From Comamonadaceae bacterium (GTDB lineage: Bacteria; Pseudomonadota; Gammaproteobacteria; Burkholderiales; Burkholderiaceae_C): 64,000 nucleotides of DNA. The stretch's first letter is position 1, and every line of letters begins with the position of its first letter. Made by a program: the position numbers and the translations under genes. The stretch lies in the NCBI GenBank assembly GCA_027486495.1, contig JAIXOZ010000078.1:62001-126000 (forward strand), read 5' to 3'. The notes beneath the pieces are model-generated. The model was not told the DNA's origin. It was given only the letters and a program-made list of their open reading frames with translations, and did no database searches. Below, piece by piece: positions 16,784 through 25,460 of this stretch.

Positions 16784-18364
16784 ATGAAACACACCTCCAC
16801 AACCCCAAGCGCCTTGATCCGCGTGACCTTGACCGCTGCTGTGTGCGCACTGGCCTGCCAAAGCTTTGCGCAGTCGACCCCCGCTGCGCTGGAAAAAAAT
16901 ACTCAGGCGCCAGCCGCTTTGGCTGCTCAAAAGCAGCCGCTCAGCCTCAAGGCCTTGGTGGAGAAACTGCGGGCATCGAACAAGACCATCCGATCCAAGC
17001 AGGCCGAAGGGGACATCGCGGCCACCGGCATTGACCGTGCCGCCTCGGCATTTCAGCCCCTGGCCAACCTGTCGGCCGCCCAGGGCAAAAGCCTCACCAA
17101 GAACACCTTTGAAGAATCCATCATTCGTCAAGGCACGCTCGGCGTGTATGACCGCCAAGGCAAAGACTACTCGGTGGGTGTGTCGAAGTTGCTGGCCGCC
17201 ACCGGTGCCAAGCTGGAAGTCAAAAGCACGCTCTCCAGATTCCTGACCAACATTCCCGACTTAAACCGCCCTGAAGGTGCCTACGACAACCGCAGCAACC
17301 TGGGCTTTTCGATCACCCAACCGCTGGCGCGCGATGCCGGGCCGGCCGTCACCACCGCCCGCCTGCAAGTGGCCACATTGGACGCCACAGCGGCTGACCA
17401 TGCCACCCGCGACACCGAAACCAGCGTCGTGGCCGAGGCCATCATGGCCTACCACGAGATGGTTTTTGCCCAGCACCGCGTGCAAGCCGCTCAGGAAAAA
17501 ATCCGCAACGGCCAGCGTTTGCTGGTGGAAGCCCAGGCCATCAACCGCAATGGCCGTTTGCCCGACTCGGATGTTTGGGAAGTCGAGAACGCCCTGAACC
17601 GCTTCAAGGCCGGTTTGAGCGAAGCCCTGCAAGTCGAGCGCGAAAAAACCAACCGCGTGCGCACCATGCTGCTGAGCGTGGCCGCCGACAGCCCCCAGGG
17701 TCTGGTGGCGGTGGACGCATTGCCAGCGGTGGCCGACAAAGTCTTGAGCGCCGACGAAAGCCTGCGCACCGCCATGGCGCGCCGCGACGATTACCTGATG
17801 CGCAAAGTGCAAGCCGAGCGCGAAGGCGTGCAATTGGCCTACACCCAAAACCAGACCTTGCCGCGCGTCGATCTGGTGGCCTCCTACGGTATGAATGGCC
17901 TGGAATACGCTTTGAGTCGGGCCTACAGCGTGTCCCGCATGTCGGACTACCCGACTTGGTCGGTCGGTTTGCAGGTGTCCATTCCGCTGGGCCGCAACAT
18001 GCAAGCGCAGTCCGACTTGAAGGCCGCCTTGATTCGCCGTGAGGACGCCTTGCTGGGCCTGAAGTCGGTGGAGGTGCAAATTTCCAACGACATCGACACC
18101 ACCTTGTCGATGCGCAGCTCGGCGGTGGAACGCTGGGACCTGTGGAAGCAGGTTCATGCCCGAGAAAAGCAGCAGCTGGAGCTGGAACGCCGCAAATTCA
18201 CGGCCGGGCGCAGTGACACGCGTGAAGTGCTGCTGCGCGAAGAGCGTGTGATCAATGCCCAGTTGACCGTTTACGAACAACAAATGGCCGTGGCCCGTGC
18301 CGAAGTGCTGCTGGATGCCGCACAGGGCACCTTGCTGGACAGTTTTGCCGATCCGAAAAAGTGA
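16784..18364 (+). CDS. TolC-family outer-membrane channel of the giant-protein export cluster
   Basis: A 526-residue outer-membrane efflux protein, longer than the TolC-like protein at 0.8 kb and not closely similar to it by eye. A signal peptide is clear (LIRVTLTAAVCALACQSFAQ). Mature features are the start LSLKALVEKLRASNKTIRSKQAE, the strand GFSITQPLARDAG, the helix around RVQAAQEKIRNGQRLLVEAQ and the second repeat ending GRSDTREVLLREERVINAQLTVYEQQ. It would form the outer-membrane exit duct. ATG 16784 is chosen because it starts the signal peptide; the same frame is open far upstream without meaning. The next gene (HlyD-like) begins 13 bases after its stop. Confidence 0.88.
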   Translation: MKHTSTTPSALIRVTLTAAVCALACQSFAQSTPAALEKNTQAPAALAAQKQPLSLKALVEKLRASNKTIRSKQAEGDIAATGIDRAASAFQPLANLSAAQGKSLTKNTFEESIIRQGTLGVYDRQGKDYSVGVSKLLAATGAKLEVKSTLSRFLTNIPDLNRPEGAYDNRSNLGFSITQPLARDAGPAVTTARLQVATLDATAADHATRDTETSVVAEAIMAYHEMVFAQHRVQAAQEKIRNGQRLLVEAQAINRNGRLPDSDVWEVENALNRFKAGLSEALQVEREKTNRVRTMLLSVAADSPQGLVAVDALPAVADKVLSADESLRTAMARRDDYLMRKVQAEREGVQLAYTQNQTLPRVDLVASYGMNGLEYALSRAYSVSRMSDYPTWSVGLQVSIPLGRNMQAQSDLKAALIRREDALLGLKSVEVQISNDIDTTLSMRSSAVERWDLWKQVHAREKQQLELERRKFTAGRSDTREVLLREERVINAQLTVYEQQMAVARAEVLLDAAQGTLLDSFADPKK

Positions 18365-18377
18365 TTTGAAGGTGTGT

Positions 18378-19235
18378 ATGTTGTTGTTTGCAGGTTTGGA
18401 TCGAGTCAGATGCCATGTGCGCTGTGCCCTGTGGCGGGCCTGTTTGCGCGGCCTGTTGTGGGCCGCAGGGGCTGTGCTGGCCCTGCCCAGCGTGGCCCAA
18501 GTCAGTGCGCCAGGCGTGACCCAAGCCTTGAAAGAAACCAAACTCAGCTTCACGGTGGCGGGCCGCATTGACGGTGTGCAGGTCAAAGAAGGCCAGAGCG
18601 TGCAAAAAGGCCAGATCCTGCTGTATCTGGACAAGACCGCCGAAGAGCTGGAAGTCAAGCGCAGACGTCTGCTTTTGCAGGACATGTCGCGCCTGAACGA
18701 ATTGCGTGAAAAGGAAAAAGTGCTGAGCGAACAGGTCAGCTCGCTCAAGTCCTTGCTGGCCTCGGGCGGCGTCTCGCGCAAGCAGGCCGAAGACGAAGAG
18801 TTGGCCTTGGGCGCCGTTTCTTCTGAGCGCAAGGCCTTGGAGAGCACCAAGCAGCGTGAACAAGTCGAGCTGAGCCTGGCCATCGAGGCCCATGACCGCA
18901 GGCATTTGCGAGCCCCCATCTCTGGCATCGTCACCAAACTGGTGCCCCGCCCGGGTGAGAGCATTGGCGCCCATGAGCCCATGGTGCATGTGGTCAACGT
19001 CAGCCGGGTGCGGTTTCTGGGCAATGTGCAGTCCCAAAACAGCGCAGCCTTGAAAGTGGGCCACAAAGTCACCATCAAGTTGGGCCTGGACGCCAGCGCG
19101 CAAAGCCGCGAGGCGCGCATTGTTTTTGTCTCGCCCGTCACCGATCCGGCCAGTGGTCTGGTGGAAGTGATCGCCGAGTTTGACAACAAAGACGGCTCCG
19201 TGCGCCCCGGCATCACCGGCCGCATGGTGTTTTGA
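18378..19235 (+). CDS. HlyD/RND-type periplasmic adaptor
   Basis: A 285-residue periplasmic adaptor. An N-terminal signal or anchor (LRGLLWAAGAVLALPSVAQ) is followed by a biotinyl-lipoyl half-motif (VAGRIDGVQVKEGQSVQKGQILLYLD), a helical hairpin (about 90-180) and the second half-motif LRAPISGIVTKLVPRPGESIG. The beta-barrel is short, and the C-terminus (VRPGITGRMVF) is typical of efflux adaptors. GAAGG five bases upstream supports ATG 18378. It is the first of three HlyD-like proteins in a row, and together with the TolC protein before it suggests an envelope-spanning conduit. Confidence 0.88.
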   Translation: MLLFAGLDRVRCHVRCALWRACLRGLLWAAGAVLALPSVAQVSAPGVTQALKETKLSFTVAGRIDGVQVKEGQSVQKGQILLYLDKTAEELEVKRRRLLLQDMSRLNELREKEKVLSEQVSSLKSLLASGGVSRKQAEDEELALGAVSSERKALESTKQREQVELSLAIEAHDRRHLRAPISGIVTKLVPRPGESIGAHEPMVHVVNVSRVRFLGNVQSQNSAALKVGHKVTIKLGLDASAQSREARIVFVSPVTDPASGLVEVIAEFDNKDGSVRPGITGRMVF

Positions 19236-19246
19236 GTCGGCTGCCC

Positions 19247-21196
19247 ATGACCCTTGATGCCGTGATGATCCGCGCCAATTCAGCCACCCAGGCCAGTGCC
19301 CGGCTGGCTGCACTGGCGCAATTTGACGGCACCGTGGAGGCCTTTTGGCCCTTGTACCTGCAGACCGTGGCACAAGCCCTGACGGCCCGTCGCGTGCTGC
19401 TCTTGACCTCGGCCGTGGGCCGCCCTTGGCAGGCCCGTGCCCAGTGGCCCGCGCAAGGCGCAGACGCTCCGGGAGACGCCGACTGGACCTTGCATCTGGT
19501 GGAGCAGGTCAAGGACGGTCTGCCCCATGCCCAATGCAACGAGTCCGATGCGCTGGCGCTTGTCATGATGGCGCCGTCCGATCCGGGCACGCCGGTGTTT
19601 GCGGTGGTGGCGCTGGACGTGGACACCAGCGAGTGGGAAGAAGACGGCCTGTGCGCCTGGGCGGCACTGGCTGCACCCATTCCCGCCTTGTTTGGTGTGC
19701 AAAGCCAGTCGCGTGCGCAGGCGCTGGCGACTCAAAAGGCTTTGCAGACCGCCGCCGCTCCTGCACCCGGTGCGGCCATTACGGCCCTTGCGGCCGAATC
19801 AGGGGAGCCTGCACACAGCAGCGCCGACGTGCAGGGCCGTGCAGAGCGCTTGCACGACATCTTGCGCCTGAGCATTGCGCTCAGCCAGGAGTCGCGCTTC
19901 ATGCCGCTGGCCATGGCCTTGTGCAATGAACTGGCCCTGCGTTTTGACTGCACCCGCGTGTCCTTGGGCTGGGTGGATGGCCATTACGTGCGCTTGGTGG
20001 CCGTGAGCCATGTTGAAAATTTCGATGCCAAGTCCTCCGCTTCGCGTGCGCTGGAAGCGGCCATGGAAGAAGCACTCGAGCAAGACCGTGTGCTGCTGTA
20101 CCCCGCGCCGCAAGACCAGGGGCAGGTCCTGCGTGCGCACCAAGCCTATGCCGACGCGCTGGCCGTGCCTTACCTGAGCACTGTGCCTTTGACACGGGGT
20201 GAAACCGTGGACGCGGTGCTTTGTCTGGAGGGCCAAAGCGCCTCGCTCAGTGAATCGCAGCTGTGGGAGTTGCGTTTGATGGGCGAATCGGTTTCGCGCT
20301 GGTTGGTCACACTGCATGCGCAAGACCGCTGGTTTGGTGCACGCTGGTGGCATGCGCTGGCCCAGCAAGCCCGCACATTTTTGCAACCCAAGCACAGCGC
20401 CCTCAAGCTCGCAGGCGTGACGGCGGTGGTGCTGCTGTGTGTGCTGTTCATGTTGCCCTGGGCTTACCGGGTCGATGCCAGCCTGGCCATTCGCAGCCAG
20501 GATTTGCTCTTCATGCCCGCGCCGTTTGACGGCTATTTGCGCAAGGTGCACGTCAACGTCGGCGATCAGGTGGCCTCGGGCGATATTCTGGTCGAGCTGG
20601 ACACCCGCGACCTGAGCCTGGAGGCCGCGATGGCAGAAGCCGAGCTGGCGCGCCACGCCCGCGAATCGGAAAAAGCCATGGCCGCCCAGCAACTGGCGGA
20701 CATGCAGATTGCCGCGGCTCGCCAGCAGCAATCGGTGGCGCGACTGGACTTGATCCGTTACCAGCTGGGCAACGCGCAGGTGCGTGCGCCCTATGCTGGG
20801 GTGGTCATCGAAGGCGACCTCAAAAAGAACCTGGGCGCGCCGGTGCGCAAGGGTGATTTGCTGCTGAAACTGGCCCAGACCACGCAAAGCTATGTCGAGC
20901 TGGAAATCGATCAGATTTACATCCACGAGGTGCGGGTCGGCAGCCAAGGCGAATTTGCCCTGGTTGGACGGCCGCAAGAGCGCTACGGCATCACGCTCAC
21001 GCGCATCGACCCGGCCGCGACCCACCGCGATGGCCGCACCTTCTATCTGGCACGCGCCCAGGTGGCAGGTGGCCTCAAGCCCGATTGGCGCCCCGGCATG
21101 GGCGGCACCGCCAAGCTGGAGGCCGGTGACCGCAGCCTGATCTGGGTGATGACGCAACGCACGGTGCGCTTCTTGCGGGAGTTCTTCTGGTTATGA
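19247..21196 (+). CDS. GAF–transmembrane–HlyD fusion protein
   Basis: About 649 residues with an unusual order: a cytoplasmic N-terminal half containing a GAF-like sensor domain (about 200-365, around RLHDILRLSIALSQ, LRFDCTRVSLGWVDG, LSTVPLTRGETVDAVLCLE), then one membrane helix (about 385-405, TAVVLLCVLFMLPWAY). A periplasmic HlyD-like adaptor follows, with lipoyl half-motifs FDGYLRKVHVNVGDQVASGDILVELD and VRAPYAGVVIEGDL. The layout suggests that a cytoplasmic signal could be coupled to the export conduit. ATG 19247 was preferred, but an in-frame TTG at 19232 overlapping the previous stop is possible. The stop overlaps the next start by four bases (ATGA). Confidence 0.85.
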   Translation: MTLDAVMIRANSATQASARLAALAQFDGTVEAFWPLYLQTVAQALTARRVLLLTSAVGRPWQARAQWPAQGADAPGDADWTLHLVEQVKDGLPHAQCNESDALALVMMAPSDPGTPVFAVVALDVDTSEWEEDGLCAWAALAAPIPALFGVQSQSRAQALATQKALQTAAAPAPGAAITALAAESGEPAHSSADVQGRAERLHDILRLSIALSQESRFMPLAMALCNELALRFDCTRVSLGWVDGHYVRLVAVSHVENFDAKSSASRALEAAMEEALEQDRVLLYPAPQDQGQVLRAHQAYADALAVPYLSTVPLTRGETVDAVLCLEGQSASLSESQLWELRLMGESVSRWLVTLHAQDRWFGARWWHALAQQARTFLQPKHSALKLAGVTAVVLLCVLFMLPWAYRVDASLAIRSQDLLFMPAPFDGYLRKVHVNVGDQVASGDILVELDTRDLSLEAAMAEAELARHARESEKAMAAQQLADMQIAAARQQQSVARLDLIRYQLGNAQVRAPYAGVVIEGDLKKNLGAPVRKGDLLLKLAQTTQSYVELEIDQIYIHEVRVGSQGEFALVGRPQERYGITLTRIDPAATHRDGRTFYLARAQVAGGLKPDWRPGMGGTAKLEAGDRSLIWVMTQRTVRFLREFFWL

Positions 21197-23379
21197 GTCT
21201 TGAAGAGGCCAGTGGCAAGACCTTCAGCGACGCTTGGCATCGGGTCTCGGGCGTGCGCGCGCACCTGCGCACCAGCGTGGCTTCCCATCGGCAAACTTTT
21301 GGTGGCCAGCCCTGGGTGGTGTTGCGCGACAAATTCAGCAACGAATGGTTTCGCGTCTCACCCGATGCCTTTGCATTTTTGTGTCGCCTGACCGATGGCC
21401 GCACCGTGGACGAGGCCTGGAACGACTGCCTGGCGCACGACGCGCACCGTGCGCTCACCCAGGAAGAAGTTGTGCAGCTGTTGGGGCAGCTCAATTTGTC
21501 GAACCTGCTGCAATACGACCGGGGCGATTCGCAGGCGAGTTTGTTTGAGCGCTTTTCCAAGCGCAAAAAACGCGAGATGTGGGCGCTGTTGATGGGTTTT
21601 CTGTCCATCAAGGTGCCCCTGTTTGACCCGGACCGCCTGCTGGCTTGGGCCATGCCCGCGATCCGCGTGGTCTACAGCCGTTGGGGCTTTGTGGTGTATG
21701 CCGCCTTGCTGTTCATGGGCGCCAAGGCCTTGATGGAAGAGTCCGATCACCTGTTTGACCAATCGGCCGGTCTGCTGGCGCCTTCGAACCTGGGGCTGCT
21801 GTATGTGGGCTTTTTGTTGTCCAAGGTGCTGCACGAAATCAGCCATGCCGCGGTGTGCAAGTTGTTCGGCGGCGAGGTCCACAAGATCGGCGTGATGCTG
21901 CTCTTTTTTGCGCCCATACCCTATGTGGACGCAACCGCCGCCTGGGGTTTTCGCAGCCGCCGACAAAGGGTGCTGGTGGGGGCTTCTGGGGTGGTGGCCG
22001 AGCTGGCCCTGGCCGCCTGCGCCGCCATGCTGTGGGCCAACACGGCGCCCGGCACGCTCAATGCGCTGGCCTACGACATCATGTTTGTGGCCAGTGTTTC
22101 GTCTGTGTTCTTCAACCTGAACCCCTTGCTGCGCTTTGACGGTTACCACATCCTGGTGGATCTGGTGGACATACCCAACCTGTACCAGCGCTCGCGCGAG
22201 CAAATGCGTTACCTGGCCGAGCGCTACATCCTGCGCCTGACCAACGCCCAACCGTCGGCGCGCACGGGACGCGAAGCCATTTTTTTGCCGCTGTACGGCG
22301 TGTCCAGCATCTTGTACTGGCTGCTGCTCATGTCCACGATCATCTTCTTCATCGCGGGTGAGTACCTGGATCTGGGCGTTCTTCTGGCGGTGGTGCTGTT
22401 TTTCACTGCGGCGGTGATGCCTTTGTACAAATTCATCAAGTATTTGCACAGCAACCCGCAGCTCGGTTACCAACGGGGCCAGGCGGTGGCGATTTCGGCC
22501 GGGCTGTCTGTGCTGGTGCTGGGGACTTTGGGGGCGGTGCCCGTGCCTGACCAGATCCGCGTGACAGGCGTGGTCGAAGCGGTCCAATCGCGCCAGTTGC
22601 ACACCGAAACCGAAGGGTTCATGACCGAACTGTTGGCTCGGCCAGGTGCCGTGGTGCAAGCGGGGCAGCCCCTGGTGCGCCTGCGCCACCCCGAGCTGGC
22701 CTTTGACATTCGGGCTGCCCAAATGCAGCGCGACCAGATCCTGTCGCAGGAAATCCAGGCCATCTCCAGGCACTCGACCGATTTGAGCGCGATCGAGCAG
22801 CAATTGCACGCGGTGGAGCAAACCCTGGCCGATCTGCATTACCGGCAAGCGGCGCAGCTGATCCGTGCACCGATCACCGGCATCTGGAGCGCCAGTGAGC
22901 TGGACGCCAGTCACGGCCAATGGATGGCCCGAGGCGCGGCCGTGGGCACCATCGTCAACGAAGACCGCTGGCGTTTTGTGGCGGTCTTGCCGCAAGTGGC
23001 CAGCCATGTCTTTGATGACCGCATTGCCCGCACCGAGGTGCGCCTGCGCGGGCAAGAGGGCATCAACATCCCGGTGGCCGCCACCTCGGTCATGCCCTTT
23101 GAACAGGGCCAGTTGCCCTCCAAGGCCCTGGGCATGGCCGGTGGGGGCGATTTGGCCGTGTCCCCATCGGACCCCCATGGTTTGACGGCGGCAGAGCCGT
23201 TTTTCCGCATCGAGTCGAGCTTCAAATCCGAAGCCAAAGCCGACGGTAGTGACAGTGATTTGCCCCACTTCGTTCATGGCCGCATTGGCACCATGCGCAT
23301 CACGCTGTCCAACCGCCCCTTGCTGGTGCAGTGGGAGCGCAAGCTGCGCCAGTTCTTCCAGAGGAAGTTCCGCGTATGA
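21193..23379 (+). CDS. PqqD–M50 metallopeptidase–HlyD fusion protein
   Basis: A 728-residue polytopic membrane protein. Residues about 35-110 resemble a PqqD-type peptide-binding domain (WVVLRDKFSNEWFRVSPDAFAFL...LTDGRTVDEAW). Residues about 160-440 are a site-2-protease-like M50 domain with the zinc motif HEISH (214-218) and a second motif NPLLRFDGYH (310-319) supplying the metal-binding Asp, among six or so hydrophobic helices. The C-terminal third is a HlyD-like periplasmic adaptor with lipoyl half-motifs (MTELLARPGAVVQAGQPLVRLRHPE, LIRAPITGIWSA). All catalytic residues are present, so it may be an active intramembrane peptidase or use the fold as a scaffold. It overlaps both neighbours by four bases. 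Its place beside a giant LEPR-XLL-like protein suggests a role in that protein's export or signal removal (inference). Confidence 0.87.
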   Translation: MSLEEASGKTFSDAWHRVSGVRAHLRTSVASHRQTFGGQPWVVLRDKFSNEWFRVSPDAFAFLCRLTDGRTVDEAWNDCLAHDAHRALTQEEVVQLLGQLNLSNLLQYDRGDSQASLFERFSKRKKREMWALLMGFLSIKVPLFDPDRLLAWAMPAIRVVYSRWGFVVYAALLFMGAKALMEESDHLFDQSAGLLAPSNLGLLYVGFLLSKVLHEISHAAVCKLFGGEVHKIGVMLLFFAPIPYVDATAAWGFRSRRQRVLVGASGVVAELALAACAAMLWANTAPGTLNALAYDIMFVASVSSVFFNLNPLLRFDGYHILVDLVDIPNLYQRSREQMRYLAERYILRLTNAQPSARTGREAIFLPLYGVSSILYWLLLMSTIIFFIAGEYLDLGVLLAVVLFFTAAVMPLYKFIKYLHSNPQLGYQRGQAVAISAGLSVLVLGTLGAVPVPDQIRVTGVVEAVQSRQLHTETEGFMTELLARPGAVVQAGQPLVRLRHPELAFDIRAAQMQRDQILSQEIQAISRHSTDLSAIEQQLHAVEQTLADLHYRQAAQLIRAPITGIWSASELDASHGQWMARGAAVGTIVNEDRWRFVAVLPQVASHVFDDRIARTEVRLRGQEGINIPVAATSVMPFEQGQLPSKALGMAGGGDLAVSPSDPHGLTAAEPFFRIESSFKSEAKADGSDSDLPHFVHGRIGTMRITLSNRPLLVQWERKLRQFFQRKFRV

Positions 23380-25460
23380 ACATGGCGGCACTGCCTGGCA
23401 CTTTGTTGCCCCAGTCAGCGGCCCACTGGGCTGACCGGGCCCCGGTGCTGGCGCGGGCCTGTTCGCTCGCGCCCATGGAGAAGCTGCCCGAAGGACTGGA
23501 TGCCTTTTTTCATGGCCTGCAAGGGCATTGGCTGCGCTGGCGCAGTGCCCAACTGCCCCTGGCACAACAGGCCCAGGCCGCGCTCAAGGCCTGCAACGCG
23601 CTGGACGATGCGTCGCCGCAAGACCTGCACGCCCGCGTGCAGCAGGCAGGCGTTTGCATGCGCCTGGACCCGCAGCAGGCCAAAGGGCAGCTGATGGCGG
23701 TGCTGGCCACGATTGGCCAAGTCGCCTGGCGTGAGCTGGGCCTGAAGCCCTATGCCGTTCAGTTCATGGGGGCCATGGCCATTCACCGTGGTTTGCTCGC
23801 CGAGATGGCCACCGGCGAGGGCAAAACCCTCACGGTGGGCATGGCCGGTGTGCTGGCGGGTTTGAGCGGGCGGGCCTGCCATGTGATCACGGCCAACGAT
23901 TACCTGGCCCAACGCGACGCTGAAAAACTCGCGCCCCTCTACCGGGGCTGCGGCCTGACGGTGGCCTCGGTCTTTGGTGAATTGGAGGCTCAGGATCGGC
24001 CCCTCCGCTATGCGGCCGATGTGGTGTACCTGACCGCCAAAGAGTTGCTGGCCGATCACCTCAAGGACCAACTCGGGCCGGGCACACCAGAGCACCTGAA
24101 CCAGCAGGCCTTTGGGCACTGGTTGCATGCCGAGCGGCTTGCCGCTGCGGACGGCCGTTTTTTGGTGCGCGGCTTGAACACGGCCATCGTGGACGAGGCC
24201 GACAGCATCCTGATCGACGAAGCCGTCACGCCGCTGATTTTGTCGGCACCCCGTGCCAGCAGCGGTTTGTCCGAGGCGGTCTTGCTGGTGTCTGCTTTGG
24301 CCGACACGCTGCAAGAGGGCTCGGATTACAGTGTCACGCTCCAAAACCAGAGCATCACCCTCTTGCCACCAGCCCGTGAACGCTTGGCTGGCCAGGCCGA
24401 GCCATTGGCCGATCTGTGGCGTCCAGCGCCCCGGCGTGAGGAACTCTTGCGTCAGGCCCTGATGGTGCGCCACTTTCACAAGCCCGGTCAGCACTATGTG
24501 GTGCAAGACGGTGAGGTGGTTTTGCTCGACGAGTTCACAGGCCGCATGACGCCCGGGCGCACCCTGACGGCCGGTCTGCACCAGGCCATCGAGGCGCGTG
24601 AAGGCCTGACCATCACCGCCCCCAACGAGTCGCTGGCGCAGATGAGTTTTCAGGCTTTTTTCCGCTGCTTTCGCAAGCTGTCGGGCAGCACAGGCACCGC
24701 CTGGGAAGCGGCCAGCGAGCTGTGGCGTGTCTACGGCTTGCAGGTGGTGCGCATTCCCACGCACCGCCCGCGCCAAACGATTTACCACGCACCTGTGCTG
24801 GTCGAGCAGTCTGCCCACAAGTGGGCCGCTGTGGTGCAGGAAGTGCTGGCCGAACGTGCCAAGGGCAGGCCGGTGCTGGTCGGGGTGCGCAGCATCACGA
24901 GCAGCCAGCTTTTGGCCGAGCATTTGCAAGCCGCCCAGTGTCCCGTCAGCGTGCTCAATGCCCTGGCCCACGCCCAGGAAGCGGACATCGTGGCCCAGGC
25001 CGGAGCGCCAGGCCGGGTCACGATTGCCACCAACATGGCCGGTCGCGGCACCGACATTGGCCTGGGCGAGGGCGTGGCCGAGGCTGGTGGCCTGCATGTC
25101 ATCGTGGCCGAAAGCAACGACTCGGCGCGCATTGACCGGCAATTGGCAGGGCGCTGCGGCCGCCAGGGCGACCCGGGCAGCGTGTCGGTGTATCTGTGTC
25201 TGGCTGACGAATTGGTGCAGCGCCTGATGTCCCAAGGTCTGCGGCGTCTGGTGTTGGCTGTGTCCAGCCGTGGGGGGGCAGGTCGTCAGCCGTCGGCTCG
25301 CCCGTCACCCAGCAGCCGGGTGGCGGCGTGGGCATTTCGCAGGGTTCAAAAGCGCGCCGAGCGCCAAGCCTTTTTGCGCCGCTGGTCCGTGCTGCGCTCT
25401 GACGACTGGATGGCCTCGGCCTTGCCCTTTGGCGGTCGCCGCAAAGGAGGCCCGGCATGA
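23376..25460 (+). CDS. short SecA-like ATPase
   Basis: A 694-residue SecA-type motor. Visible are LGLKPYAVQFMGAMAIHRG (about 121-139), Walker A ATGEGKT (145-151), VITANDYLAQRDAE, the DEAD box (273-276, VDEADSILIDEA), VDGE-type VVLLDEFTGRMTPGR, SGSTGTAWEAASE, TNMAGRGTDIG (about 552-562) and QLAGRCGRQGDPGS. Housekeeping SecA is about 900 residues. Here only about 90 Arg-rich residues follow the last ATPase motif, so the helical scaffold, two-helix finger and zinc tail are missing, and the region between DEAD box and second motor domain is short. It therefore cannot be the general SecA and is probably a dedicated variant for this cluster. GAGGAAG precedes ATG 23376, which overlaps the M50 stop. 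Confidence 0.9.
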   Translation: MNMAALPGTLLPQSAAHWADRAPVLARACSLAPMEKLPEGLDAFFHGLQGHWLRWRSAQLPLAQQAQAALKACNALDDASPQDLHARVQQAGVCMRLDPQQAKGQLMAVLATIGQVAWRELGLKPYAVQFMGAMAIHRGLLAEMATGEGKTLTVGMAGVLAGLSGRACHVITANDYLAQRDAEKLAPLYRGCGLTVASVFGELEAQDRPLRYAADVVYLTAKELLADHLKDQLGPGTPEHLNQQAFGHWLHAERLAAADGRFLVRGLNTAIVDEADSILIDEAVTPLILSAPRASSGLSEAVLLVSALADTLQEGSDYSVTLQNQSITLLPPARERLAGQAEPLADLWRPAPRREELLRQALMVRHFHKPGQHYVVQDGEVVLLDEFTGRMTPGRTLTAGLHQAIEAREGLTITAPNESLAQMSFQAFFRCFRKLSGSTGTAWEAASELWRVYGLQVVRIPTHRPRQTIYHAPVLVEQSAHKWAAVVQEVLAERAKGRPVLVGVRSITSSQLLAEHLQAAQCPVSVLNALAHAQEADIVAQAGAPGRVTIATNMAGRGTDIGLGEGVAEAGGLHVIVAESNDSARIDRQLAGRCGRQGDPGSVSVYLCLADELVQRLMSQGLRRLVLAVSSRGGAGRQPSARPSPSSRVAAWAFRRVQKRAERQAFLRRWSVLRSDDWMASALPFGGRRKGGPA

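Noticed and set aside
17261-19225. A 654-codon minus-strand open frame opposite the TolC and HlyD genes (also 21358-23565 and 23415-25235)
   Set aside because: The plus-strand frames show clear family motifs, ribosome binding sites and overlapping operon structure; the antisense products match nothing.
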